This document shows positions 10,198 to 18,600 of a stretch of 33,446 nt of DNA, in pieces. The stretch lies in the NCBI GenBank assembly GCA_015499985.1, contig JAAAUF010000419.1, positions 1 to 33,446 on the forward strand, in the 5' to 3' direction. The position numbers and the translations under genes were made by a program. The stretch comes from Haplosporangium gracile. Its lineage: Eukaryota; Mortierellomycota; Mortierellomycetes; Mortierellales; Mortierellaceae. Below the pieces are notes generated by a model. It did no database searches. It was not told the origin of the DNA and saw nothing but the letters and a program-made list of their open reading frames with translations. Within the stretch, counting starts at the first letter, position 1. Every line of letters begins with the position of its first letter.

Positions 10198-10357
10198 AGA
10201 TGGGGATGAAGATGGAGATCATGATGATCAAGATAAAACCGAGGATTTGGCAACGATGGCGGCGTCAGTGAGGAGGGGAGTAAAGCCAGTTGAAGCGGTG
10301 CTGAGTGAAAACATCCACAGAAGGAGCTCGGTCGAGGAACAAAAAAATATATTTTGA
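10180..10357 (+). pseudogene. Frame-shifted continuation of the acidic protein
   Basis: Directly after a G6 run (10178-10183), the next frame reads SDGDEDGDEDGDHDDQDKTE then DLATMAASVRRGVKPVEAV and ends at TGA 10355-10357. Composition matches the upstream acidic frame, so one base appears lost or gained in the G run, or the assembly is wrong there. If the shift is real, the protein ends at 10197 instead. Confidence 0.4.
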
Positions 10358-10686
10358 TGCTTGCAAACTTCCATTATGCTCTAGGGGGAACTGTGATTTG
10401 ATCACTGATCAAAACCTTGTTGGTCTCAGAGCAATCAATCAGTTTCACTTCATTCGCAGCATACAGTAAAAAGTCTGAAAAGAAATAGATTGCTATTGTT
10501 GTTTATTTATGTATGTGGTAGAGGCACGAAAGTCAGATGGAGTGGTGTAAAAGTGGTATAAATTTGATGTAAGAAATTGAGCGCTCTGTGAGATGAAAAT
10601 CAAAAAAGGGAGAATAGAAATAGATTAATCAGACTCCTCGTTCTCAACATCTAACGATCCATAAAACATAACTGAAGATTGGTTCT
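10358..10686. other. Intergenic between convergent genes
   Basis: This stretch lies between two 3' ends and is AT-rich. Positions about 10393-10450 hold a stretch resembling one at about 16970-17030 (see findings). No gene was seen. Confidence 0.4.
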
Positions 10687-10914
10687 TCATTTCCGCCTCT
10701 GGGTCTGGTTGCACAGCAAGCATGTAAAGACATAGGTGTCGTCTTCTTCCTGGGTGTAAGACAAGCCTTCGGTCTTGTTGCAGCTGGGACAAGGTTGCTC
10801 GTTCCTGTCGATCTTGAATGCAATATCGACTCCTTTCAACACCACTTGAACGGTGAGCGGAGAGACGGTCACGTCGAGGTTGCCCCTAGAGTGCGATGAT
10901 GTGTTCGATCCCAT
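10687..10914 (-). CDS. Zinc-ribbon microprotein, paralog A (module 1)
   Basis: This is a single-exon 75-aa protein. The start was chosen at MGSNTSSHS because all three paralogs in this cluster begin MGSN there; the longer frame upstream is unrelated low-complexity sequence. The C-terminal half is a four-cysteine ribbon, CPSC (Cys42, Cys45) and CLLC (Cys65, Cys68), preceded by VDIAFKIDRNEQ. Met1-Gly2 with Ser6 matches the N-myristoylation consensus, suggesting a membrane-tethered zinc protein. Its 5' end faces LRAT-like protein 1 across 1.1 kb. Close in sequence to B (14437-14661) and C (18601-18828). I do not recognise the family, and function is unknown. Confidence 0.75.
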   Translation of the reverse strand: MGSNTSSHSRGNLDVTVSPLTVQVVLKGVDIAFKIDRNEQPCPSCNKTEGLSYTQEEDDTYVFTCLLCNQTQRRK

Positions 10915-11569
10915 GGTTGTTGTGAGAAAAGAAAACTTGTAGGACTGGAATTGGTTCAGAGAAGGTTGGCGCTTGCTTTGTCGGGTTGTTTGTATGTTAA
11001 AAAGGTGAAAAGAGAAATTATCGAGAGGGAAACTCTGAGTAGATATATGATTATTTTTCTTCACGAGTACTGCGCGAAGTGGCGAGGAAGTGATGAGTCG
11101 ACAAAAAAGGGACAGGAAGTAGAAGACGGATAAAGACAATGCTCTCTTTTCTTGGCAGCTTTTAAATTTCAAGAGGGAAACACAATGCCGTCAGCTATCT
11201 TAATACTTCGCCAGAGCTGCGGCTCATAAGGAGGTCTGCGTTTGGATGAGAAAGTATTCCGTGGAGGCTGAAGAAAGTGGCAAAGGAGAAAAGGTGCACA
11301 TCTCGTGGGGAAAAAAGGGAAATTGACGACATCACCTTTTTCAAATTTTATGATTCTTGTCCCGTCACGCCATGGCCTGGTCAATGGAGGAATGGATGGG
11401 AATGACCGCAAATGTCAAGGGAGCTTTGCACAGGCACAGGATATGTCCATGCGCCTCTTTCTTTTCACAGACTGAGAAAGAACCTCATGGAAAATACAGT
11501 AGAAACGTCGAGAGAAGGGATGAATGTTCCAATTGACTCATTCGCACCTAATATTTGGTTGTCTCCCTG

Positions 11570-11585
11570 TCAATTGATCAATTGA
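11570..11585. promoter_or_regulatory. 16-bp perfect palindrome, candidate operator-like site
   Basis: TCAATTGATCAATTGA reads the same on both strands and contains two CAATTG (E-box-like CANNTG) hexamers sharing a GATC centre. It lies between the divergent ribbon A and LRAT-like 1 genes. Further CAATTG copies lie upstream of ribbon B/LRAT-like 3 (about 15497 and 15507) and upstream of ribbon C (about 19241). Confidence 0.35.
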
Positions 11586-11897
11586 AGTGTCCTCGCCAGG
11601 TCTGTAATTTCCTTCACCCCCTTCCTTCAGGCAAATGCTGTGGTTTATGCATTGTTTTTTGTTTTTTCTTTTTTTTACTTTCTGCGGCACTTCTGCTTTT
11701 CCCACTTCTTCGCCCTCACTCAGACATTACATAGGATTTCTTTCGTTGTGCTTGGCCCCCTCCTTATTTTTACCTGTATCAATGGCGATGTCGAAGTGTC
11801 GATGATCTCTGACACCTTCGCCTTACCTTATTTAAGGTCTCATATTTTTTTTCGCCCCACCCCCAACCCCATCACCAATCTCCACACTTTACCACAA

Positions 11898-12021
11898 GTA
11901 CGTTCCCTTCCAGTGATAGTGAATTTTCGACAGTAAGGAAGAATGAAAGTGACAGAGAGAGAGTTTTCATTGCTATCAGTACGAACAAACACTAATACAT
12001 ATTGCTTTACTACTTTACCAG
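11898..12021 (+). other. Putative 5' UTR intron of LRAT-like 1
   Basis: A GTACGT donor at 11898 and a TTACCAG acceptor ending at 12021 would place the splice junction one base before the ATG. LRAT-like 3 has the same arrangement (15961-16076), with an acceptor ...CAG directly followed by CATGACA. The shared position supports both. Confidence 0.45.
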
Positions 12022-12022
12022 C

Positions 12023-12583
12023 ATGACACCAGACCTTAGAGAAGCATCGCAACGACGCCTCCAAGCCCTTCTCGACAACTCATCCGACTGCAAGGTCCGA
12101 GGAACCATCTCCATCATTTATGAACAACTCACTCACCTCACGTGGGTTCCTGGCTACAGAGACAACAATACCAGCCCGAAATCCAAGCATTGGAAACTCG
12201 TCATCCAGCTCGGCTTTGACAAATTCGTCCTCGAGTTCCTTGAGAATAACCAAGAGAGCCACGAGGGTCTGGTGTTAGTGTCGCCTTACACTCCCAGCAC
12301 GAAGAAATACAACACGTATCTACTAGGCAACATCGTCATCAACATGTTGACCTTCTACCAGGACATTTCGTTCATGTTGACCAACTGTACGGCCTATAGT
12401 ATCACCACCTGCAACTGCCAGCATTTTGTACAAGGATTCCTGTTCCTTTATGCAAAATGCTTCGAGACCAGGACAGAATTACTTACGGAGATCCTAGATA
12501 TGATACCCCACAAAGTCACTAAACGGGCGGTCCTTGCCTCGATGTGCAGTAATGGCTCTCAGGTCCATTCCTCTTCGCCTTGA
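12023..12583 (+). CDS. LRAT/PLAAT-like thiol-enzyme-fold protein 1 (module 1)
   Basis: This is a single coding exon of 186 aa. KHWKLVIQLG (His56) and NCQHFV (Cys132) match in order and context the H-W-x-x-Y-x-G and NCEHFV motifs of LRAT/PLAAT (H-rev107) proteins, a circularly permuted NlpC/P60-like Cys-His fold used by acyltransferases and phospholipases. The middle reads VLEFLENN, with Glu71 where PLAAT enzymes carry the second His, then LVLVSPYTPST. The first 36 residues align without gaps to LRAT-like 3, which confirms the ATG. AATAAATAA follows the stop at 12618. Convergent with LRAT-like 2. Substrate is unknown; protease or deubiquitinase activity is a less likely alternative for the fold. 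Confidence 0.72.
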   Translation: MTPDLREASQRRLQALLDNSSDCKVRGTISIIYEQLTHLTWVPGYRDNNTSPKSKHWKLVIQLGFDKFVLEFLENNQESHEGLVLVSPYTPSTKKYNTYLLGNIVINMLTFYQDISFMLTNCTAYSITTCNCQHFVQGFLFLYAKCFETRTELLTEILDMIPHKVTKRAVLASMCSNGSQVHSSSP

Positions 12584-12964
12584 CCCTATACCCTCGCTCC
12601 AAAGTGAGTGAGGCGTAAATAAATAATTTCTTGTATACTAAACTCATGTCAGATATTATGCATTGCTTCAATTATGTCTTGGGGGGCGTGGTGATGTAAA
12701 AGGTGCAGAAACAATAAGACAACAACAGACATACGAGTGCAAAACAACAAAGAAAAAAGACCTCTCTTGTTGATGCTCCCACGTCACTTTCGCGTCTTCA
12801 TTACTGCACAATTCAGGGTATCTGTATATTTGTTCAATGGTGAGATATGCAGCTAGACAGGGTCGTATTTTACAGAGAGTGAGAGTGAGATGATGGAGAG
12901 AACTGGAAAGAGGTGAAGAGGGGCAGAGAGGGGTGAAGGCGAAGAAAAAGAGAGCGTGAGGGTG
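12584..12964. other. Convergent 3' intergenic region of LRAT-like 1 and 2
   Basis: These 381 nt between two stop codons contain AATAAA at 12618-12623 and AG-rich sequence near 12875-12955. No gene was seen. Confidence 0.45.
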
Positions 12965-13612
12965 CTATATGTACTCACACTTCGGAGATGACAAAACAAG
13001 CGATTTGGATTTCGTGCCCAAACCGAACAATCGTGCCGCTCTTTCCACTGGGCTCAAACTCTCCTGAGACCGCATCCATTTCTTTCCAACACCGCCGTTA
13101 CGAACTGACCGCTTCATGACAGCCCCAAATTGGTAAGTCGGGTTGATCAGGTACCCTCTCTCCTCAACAAACGTAAGGAAATAACGAACAAAGTGCTGAC
13201 AATTCCGTTTTCGAAGGTTGTAGGTTGTCCACTTGGAAAACTCGTCCTGAATCCATTTGAACATGACATATGAGCTCATCCCACTGAGATCACCCAAAAG
13301 ATAGCGTGTTGTTCCTTTTTGATGGAAATCTCTTGTGTCAAATGCGCCCACCATGACAATGCCCTGTTGACTGACAAGACTGTTCTCAAGAAATTCGAGT
13401 GTGAAACAGTCAAAGCCCAACTGAACGACGAGACGCCAGTGTTTGATCTGTCGAAAGGACTCTCCATCCCCCTTTCCTGGTAGCCATTGTAGGTCGCCGA
13501 CTCGCTCGTAGACGATATAGACTTTTCCTTCGACCTGATCAGTTGTTGACATCTCAACCATGTCATGAATCATCTGCTTCATAGCGGGTCGAAGTAACCG
13601 AGCTCTGTCCAT
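12965..13612 (-). CDS. LRAT/PLAAT-like thiol-enzyme-fold protein 2 (module 1)
   Basis: This single exon encodes 215 aa. It contains GKVYIVYERVGDLQWLPGKG, IKHWRLVVQLG (His58), TLEFLENSLVSQQG and RNCQHFV (Cys138), the H-W and NC[EQ]HFV motifs of the LRAT/PLAAT fold. The start at 13612 is supported because LRAT-like 4 has the same length and aligns from residue 1. After the domain (about residue 150) comes a basic, Ser-containing tail of 65 residues ending near GTKSKSLVLSSP; a similar KSKS element is found in LRAT-like 4. Residue 73 (the position of the second PLAAT His) is Glu. It is the positional equivalent of LRAT-like 4 in the second module. Confidence 0.72.
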   Translation of the reverse strand: MDRARLLRPAMKQMIHDMVEMSTTDQVEGKVYIVYERVGDLQWLPGKGDGESFRQIKHWRLVVQLGFDCFTLEFLENSLVSQQGIVMVGAFDTRDFHQKGTTRYLLGDLSGMSSYVMFKWIQDEFSKWTTYNLRKRNCQHFVRYFLTFVEERGYLINPTYQFGAVMKRSVRNGGVGKKWMRSQESLSPVERAARLFGLGTKSKSLVLSSPKCEYI

Positions 13613-13876
13613 CCTAGTGTTCTAAGTTTTTTTCATTATAGCGAGTGCAAATGCTCTTATTAGTGGTGAAAGTGTAGTATCTACAACAACGAGTGCAACT
13701 TTCACAAGGGCGTGAACTTGGGGGAATGAAGAAAGAATGTGTGTGCATACCTGTGGGATTGGATAGTGATTAAAGGAGTGGTGGAGGGAGTGCTAGGAAC
13801 GTACCGTGAAGCGGGTGACCGTAGTAAAGCAGGCGAGTGTAGTGAAGCGAGGGTGTATGTGTGAATGTGTGCGTCC

Positions 13877-13950
13877 GGCAAAGAAGTGCGTGTGGATGGC
13901 AGGATGGCAAAGAAGTGCGTGTGGATGGCAGGATGGCGAAGAAGTGGCGG
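13877..13950. repeat. 29-bp tandem repeat, about 2.5 copies
   Basis: Two identical 29-nt units (13877-13905 and 13906-13934, beginning GGCAAAGAAGTGCG) are followed by a diverged partial third. It is upstream of LRAT-like 2. Confidence 0.8.
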
Positions 13951-14109
13951 TAATGTTGAAAAATGGCAAAAAAGAAGGAAAGAGATAAACACCACTCGTT
14001 TTTCATTTTGTGGGCGAGGAAGTGAGTGACGAATGCATTTTTATCACATGCGTCACAGCACCTCATAGCGTTGCCATACGTTGAAAATTTTATTTGTGGT
14101 ACGGCAAAA

Positions 14110-14142
14110 GCAATGGCAAAGCAATGGCAAAGCAATGGCAAA
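14110..14142. repeat. 11-bp tandem repeat, three copies
   Basis: The unit GCAATGGCAAA occurs three times in direct succession, followed by a partial copy (ACAATG). Confidence 0.8.
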
Positions 14143-14436
14143 ACAATGAGATGAGAGCAGAGAAGAGAAAATTGATTTGTGGCCTGTCTCGCATGCATGA
14201 TGAGGGGGGGAGGGGTGCTCACAAGGCTTTATTTCTTTGTTTGTATCGTTTGACTCTGGTCAAAAGGGCGAGAAGGAGGAGGAAATACGGCTTGCTATTT
14301 ATGAAAACATCCTCGGCAGGTGGGCGAAGATAAAAGAGGAGAGGGAAAATGGTGTAGGTAACTCTCATCCTCCGCCTCCCCCCTTCACCCTTTTTTAGAC
14401 TGGTGTTATCCTTCGACGATCCATGATTCATCCTCC

Positions 14437-14661
14437 TCATTTCCGTTTCTGGACACTTTTGCACAGCGAACACTCGAAGACATATAGGTCCTCCCTCTGG
14501 ACATAGGACATGCTCCCTTTCTTCTGACAACTGGGGCACTCTTGCTCGCCGTTGTCAATCCTGCGGGCAATGTCGATTCCCTTGGCCGTGATCTGCGGTG
14601 AGGACGGTTTGTCGAGTTCGTCAAAGTCTACAGTGGAATGCGACGATATGTTGGAACCCAT
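14437..14661 (-). CDS. Zinc-ribbon microprotein, paralog B (module 2)
   Basis: This single exon encodes 74 aa. It starts MGSNISSHST; an ATG four codons upstream (14673) is also possible, but the MGSN start is shared by A and C. The ribbon cysteines are Cys42, Cys45 (CPSC) and Cys64, Cys67 (CSLC); one residue is missing in the loop compared with A and C. The helix-like segment ITAKGIDIARRIDNGEQ before the ribbon is the most conserved part. Gly2 and Ser6 again match an N-myristoylation signal. It is divergent from LRAT-like 3. Family unrecognised. Confidence 0.75.
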   Translation of the reverse strand: MGSNISSHSTVDFDELDKPSSPQITAKGIDIARRIDNGEQECPSCQKKGSMSYVQREDLYVFECSLCKSVQKRK

Positions 14662-16077
14662 GGCGGACGACAACTGGACTGTGGTGGGAGGGTATGATCT
14701 TGATGGAGGGAGGAGGGCAAGACGTCCTTAAGTAGCGATGAGGTCGGAGGGGCGGAAGAATGGATATCAGAGACAATAAAAACGACGAGGCTGGGATGAG
14801 ATGAATGAAAAGTATGAGATAAGGCTACGCTGGAAGCGAGAGTGAAAAAAAGAAAACCCAAAAGTGTTTGTCAAGACCAGGGAGGGGTGAGGGCGAAAGG
14901 AAGGCGTCTTTTATGTGGCTAAAGACAGCTGGTTCAGATTTGGGTTTTCTCCCACTTTTTAATAGAGGTGTCATCGCTGCTTCGTCAGGGGGCTGAGGGA
15001 GGAATCGTGAGAGGAAATTCGTGCCAAGGACGGAAGACCGTCATCCGTCCCGTGACAACTTGGAGCGGAGTAATAGTCATGCAAGAACAAAGGTTCTCGA
15101 TATTGTCCGGGGAGGATCTGTCATACCAACAGACGTCAGACTTTTATTTTGTTTGTGCTCATCAACCATCAATCAAAAGAGGCGAATCATGCGCCATGGT
15201 GTGGGCATGCATAATAACCATTCCCTGCAAAATGATGAAAAGGGCCTTGCGCTCTTCTTTCGACTCTTACCAAGGCGATGCTCATACCGAATGGTAAAAA
15301 AACAGGAGCAGTAGGGTACCCTTCAACTGCAAGGTGATGGCGGAAACGCATGCGCCACCGGAAGATTCAAGAACGAAAATGTAGGGAATAAACATGCCGC
15401 AGAAAATGGCGGAAGGACAGAGAACATAAAACACGAATACAGCAAGCCCATGAAATAAATGAAGTATGCCGCAGCGTCATTTGAACCATCCCTTCCAATT
15501 GCCTTCCAATTGCAAAGCAATTCAGTTCAGCTCGTGGTAATTAGGTATAAATTGGTCTGGTGATCGAGTTGTTGTTTTTTAATCGTTAGTATCATGGTAT
15601 TTCCGTGTTTTGTTCAACCAATGCTCAAGCATCTGGCAAATATCCACGCCGATTTTGAATCCTACTTGCCGTCTCCGCCAGCATTATCCTTTTGCCAATA
15701 CATTATACCCTTGCTACCAGCTTGCGCCTCACAACTTGTCCCCCCGCCCCTTCGTTCTGACCATGCTATGTCCAGACGATCTTCGCCCATCCCTTCGCAG
15801 TATTTCTTTATTCCAGAACCCAAACTTCGCATGCTTTTTCTTTCGCCTCTTTTCTTTCATCTTTTCAACTCATCTCACCCCATCTGCATCCACAGCCATC
15901 ACCCCTGCTTTTTCTCTTCAACCTCATCATATTACCACTTCTGACCCAGCGTCCACCAAGGTATGCTTTTCTCTAAATAATGTGTATAAACAATAAGAGC
16001 TGAACATTTCGAGTCCGTAGTCCTAAAACAGTCCCGCTCCTCCCCCTCTCTCTATCTATCCGTGCCTGAAGAACAGC
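14662..16077. promoter_or_regulatory. Divergent intergenic region between ribbon B and LRAT-like 3
   Basis: This 1.4-kb region holds TATAAA at 15546-15551, CAATTG motifs near 15497 and 15507, and the CT-rich leader and 5' UTR intron of LRAT-like 3. Longish open frames at about 15594-15996 are Ser/Pro/His/Phe-rich readings of the pyrimidine-rich leader and look non-coding. Confidence 0.45.
15961..16076 (+). other. Putative 5' UTR intron of LRAT-like 3
   Basis: The donor CCAAG|GTATGC at 15961 and the acceptor GAACAG ending at 16076 put the junction one base before the ATG at 16078. It is in the same place as the intron upstream of LRAT-like 1. Confidence 0.5.
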
Positions 16078-16629
16078 ATGACAGTGGGCCCTCGCGAACA
16101 GATGGGTGCACACATCCAAAACCTTCTCAACAAGTCATCCAACGTTGAAACCGTAGGCCAGATATACATCATCTACGAACGACTCGACCCCTTCAAGTGG
16201 CTCCCAGGGAAGGACCACAGCAAGACTCACCCTACTTTCAAGCACTGGATGCTCGTCATCCTCATCGGTGATGAAAGAATCAAGCTCCATTTCGGCGAGT
16301 ACGGCAAGGAGGTCGGAGTGGGCATGGTCATGGTCTCGCCTTACGATCCGAACGTAGACCCAACGAAGCGTTATTTCCTAACCAACATTTCCATTAGCAC
16401 TGAGATGCTCTACAGTCACATTCAGGACATGTTTAATGAGTGTACAAAGTATAGCCTCACACATAACAACTGCCAGCACTTTGTCCAGAGGGTCGTAGCT
16501 CATTTCGAGCGTTTCTTATTCAATCAGGATCCCCATATTCACAAAATTTCTAAAGAACTTGGCGTTACGTTTGCTGCCTACCTTGCATTTTTTTGTAGTA
16601 GTCGCGCATCCCAGCTTCTTATAGATTAG
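16078..16629 (+). CDS. LRAT/PLAAT-like thiol-enzyme-fold protein 3 (module 2)
   Basis: This single coding exon gives 183 aa. It contains GQIYIIYERLDPFKWLPGKD, FKHWMLVILIG (His56), IKLHFGEYG, GMVMVSPYDPN and NNCQHFV (Cys132). His56 and Cys132 fall at exactly the same residue numbers as in LRAT-like 1. It is the only one of the four with His at position 71, where animal PLAAT enzymes have the second catalytic His, so it may be the most enzyme-like copy. The C-terminus has a hydrophobic stretch (about 161-173, LGVTFAAYLAFFC), reminiscent of the C-terminal membrane anchor in PLAAT proteins. Positional equivalent of LRAT-like 1. Confidence 0.74.
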   Translation: MTVGPREQMGAHIQNLLNKSSNVETVGQIYIIYERLDPFKWLPGKDHSKTHPTFKHWMLVILIGDERIKLHFGEYGKEVGVGMVMVSPYDPNVDPTKRYFLTNISISTEMLYSHIQDMFNECTKYSLTHNNCQHFVQRVVAHFERFLFNQDPHIHKISKELGVTFAAYLAFFCSSRASQLLID

Positions 16630-17260
16630 CAAATCCCATTTACATAAAGTTAGTACACGAAAAATGAAACAAGGCGGGTTAATACGCGCCTGATTTGATT
16701 TTGGATTAATTGTTGACCCGTACTTGATGTTGTGAATATATCAAGCGCGTGAGGATATGACATAGTCGTGGGCTTTCTAAGAGGAGGGAGTGGGATAATT
16801 GCAGAGGTAAAATATATCCGGTGCTGAATTTTTCTTTGAGCGAGAGTGAGAGGGCTTATAGGAAACAAGAATTGTGTCTGATGTGGAGACTGTAATTTTA
16901 TCTGCATCGGTGAGAATGGATGAATTCTGGGATAAGCAATTAGTACATCAATTAATCATTGACTTTGAACAGTGATCAGAATCCAATGCTCTTACGGGTT
17001 CCAGAGTAATCAATCACTTCCATCATTATTGAAATGGATATAGCGACATGGCTTAAAAGTATGGGTTTAATTTGAAAAAAAACATCAATGCCTAAGCTAT
17101 AGTGTCATGCAAAAAAATAAATATGGACAGGGGCAATGAAAAAAATTGAGACAAGAGTACGGACAGCGAAATGAGAGTGGTTTGGTAACAAAGCGCATGG
17201 TCAGGACGAAAAAAACATTGAGAGAAAAAATAAATACTATACAAGGAATACTACAGCTGG
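16630..17260. other. Convergent 3' intergenic region of LRAT-like 3 and 4
   Basis: This 631-nt AT-rich stretch includes the segment at about 16970-17030 that resembles one near 10393-10450. No gene was seen. Confidence 0.45.
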
Positions 17261-17908
17261 TCATCTTGTCGAGAGAGATTGAAAAACGGACTTGGATTTC
17301 CGACCAAAGTCACGGGCGACCTGGCCAAATTTGGACCTCATAGGTTCCCAATTCAAGGTTGACGAGGACGACACCGCTTTCTCCACTCGGTCGCCTTGGA
17401 TCGACTCTGGCTGGGCGCTTCGCAGGTGGTTCGTCCTGTTGACCAGATGACCCTCCGTTTCAAAGTATGCAAGGCAGTAGTGGACGAAATGCTGACAGTT
17501 CTTCTGCAGAAGGTTATATTCTGTCCACTTGTTGAACTGTATCAAGATCCAATTGAACAACACATCTGTGCTTAGCGCTCTCAGATCTCCCACTGGATAC
17601 AAGGTCGTTTCGTCTCGATTAATGCTTTTGAGGTCGCATGGCTCCACCAGTAGCACACCTTGATGGCTAACAAGACTGTTTTCCAGAAACTCAAGGGAGA
17701 AGCAGTCAAAGCCTAGTTGAATGACAAGACGCCAGTGTTTGCTCCATCGAAGGAACTCACCATCGCCCTTTCCTGGGAGCCATTGCAGGTCACCGACTCT
17801 CTCGTAGACGATGTAGACCTTTCCGTCGACTTTGCAGTCTGTTGAGAGTTTGACCATGTCTTCGAGGCGGGTTTCCATGATGTCTCGTGGTGACCTGTTG
17901 TGTTTCAT
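17261..17908 (-). CDS. LRAT/PLAAT-like thiol-enzyme-fold protein 4 (module 2)
   Basis: This single exon encodes 215 aa, identical in length to LRAT-like 2. The ATG at 17908 (MKHNRSPRDIMETRLEDMVK) was chosen over an in-frame ATG at 17989 because it aligns residue for residue with LRAT-like 2. It has GKVYIVYERVGDLQWLPGKG, SKHWRLVIQLG (His58), SLEFLENSLVSHQG and KNCQHFV (Cys138). The tail after about residue 150 is basic and Ser-rich and includes FGRKSKSVFQSLSTR, comparable to the end of LRAT-like 2. Glu73 replaces the second PLAAT His. Upstream on its strand there is AT-rich sequence without an obvious TATA box. Confidence 0.74.
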   Translation of the reverse strand: MKHNRSPRDIMETRLEDMVKLSTDCKVDGKVYIVYERVGDLQWLPGKGDGEFLRWSKHWRLVIQLGFDCFSLEFLENSLVSHQGVLLVEPCDLKSINRDETTLYPVGDLRALSTDVLFNWILIQFNKWTEYNLLQKNCQHFVHYCLAYFETEGHLVNRTNHLRSAQPESIQGDRVEKAVSSSSTLNWEPMRSKFGQVARDFGRKSKSVFQSLSTR

Positions 17909-18600
17909 GATTTTTCTTTTAATTATTTGAAGGAGAAAAAGAATGCATGTTCGCCGGTTAAGTTTATATCGTTTATTGCGATGATACAAATCATTTTGGG
18001 TGACATGAGGTAAAGAAGGTAGAGAGAAAGAATTACCTTAATGATAGATCTTTAGGATTCTGGGAGTCTCAAAAAGCGAGACGGAAAAGGATTAGAATAG
18101 ATGGGGGGAAGGATGGGGAAAAGGATGGGGCGAAAGGAGGAGGAAGAGGAATGAGTAGACGAACGGAAGGAAAAGGGAGTGCGTGAGTGAGTGTATGTAT
18201 GAAGAAAAGTGTTTTCAAAAAGCAACAGGGAGGGGAAACGGATTTATTAAATTTTTATGCACGTCTACTTGGGGGAAGGCTCAGCAGGGCGCAAATCCAT
18301 CACAACATTTCTTTTCCCCCGCGGCAAAAAGAAATACCACAGCTTGCTGAGCCATCCGATTACTTTCTTATGAGAACAATACAAAGATTATAATTAGAAA
18401 GGCTTATATTTTTTTTTCCAGCTACGTAATAGAGATAAGGGCGTGAAAACGAAAGGAAGAAAGAAAAGAAACAACCAAAATCCTAAAAAAAAATGAAGGA
18501 GGCGCACACCCCCCCCCCCCCCCTTCGCCATGCCCCGACAAAAAAATTCAACGCCCGACCACCCGACTGACCAATCGAGAGAGCTGCGGATACTCCACTC
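17909..18600. other. Intergenic between LRAT-like 4 and ribbon C
   Basis: This stretch is purine-rich (18060-18180) with a 15-C homopolymer at 18509-18523. It is the promoter side of LRAT-like 4 and the 3' flank of ribbon C. No gene was seen. Confidence 0.45.
18509..18523. repeat. Poly(C) tract, 15 nt
   Basis: This is an uninterrupted run of 15 C about 80 nt beyond the stop of ribbon C. Such runs are rare here and prone to length error in sequencing. Confidence 0.85.

Larger units (their letters stand above)
10915..12022. promoter_or_regulatory. Divergent intergenic region between ribbon A and LRAT-like 1
   Basis: This 1.1-kb region lies between two divergent start codons. It contains a 16-bp perfect palindrome at 11570-11585 (listed separately), a further CAATTG at 11530-11535, and the CT-rich leader and 5' UTR intron of LRAT-like 1. 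No convincing gene was seen in it. Confidence 0.45.
13613..14436. other. Intergenic between LRAT-like 2 and ribbon B, with minisatellites
   Basis: This is the 5' flank of LRAT-like 2 and the 3' flank of ribbon B. It contains a 29-bp tandem repeat and an 11-bp tandem repeat, both listed separately. Open frames here are simple-sequence artefacts. Confidence 0.45.

Noticed and set aside
13702..14222. 150- and 97-codon minus-strand frames between LRAT-like 2 and ribbon B
   Set aside because: They read through the 29-bp and 11-bp repeats and give simple His/Ser/Leu sequence; no gene support.
15594..15996. 116- and 128-codon forward frames upstream of LRAT-like 3
   Set aside because: Overlapping frames in a pyrimidine-rich leader, rich in Ser, Pro, His and Phe, without domain features; interpreted as 5' UTR.
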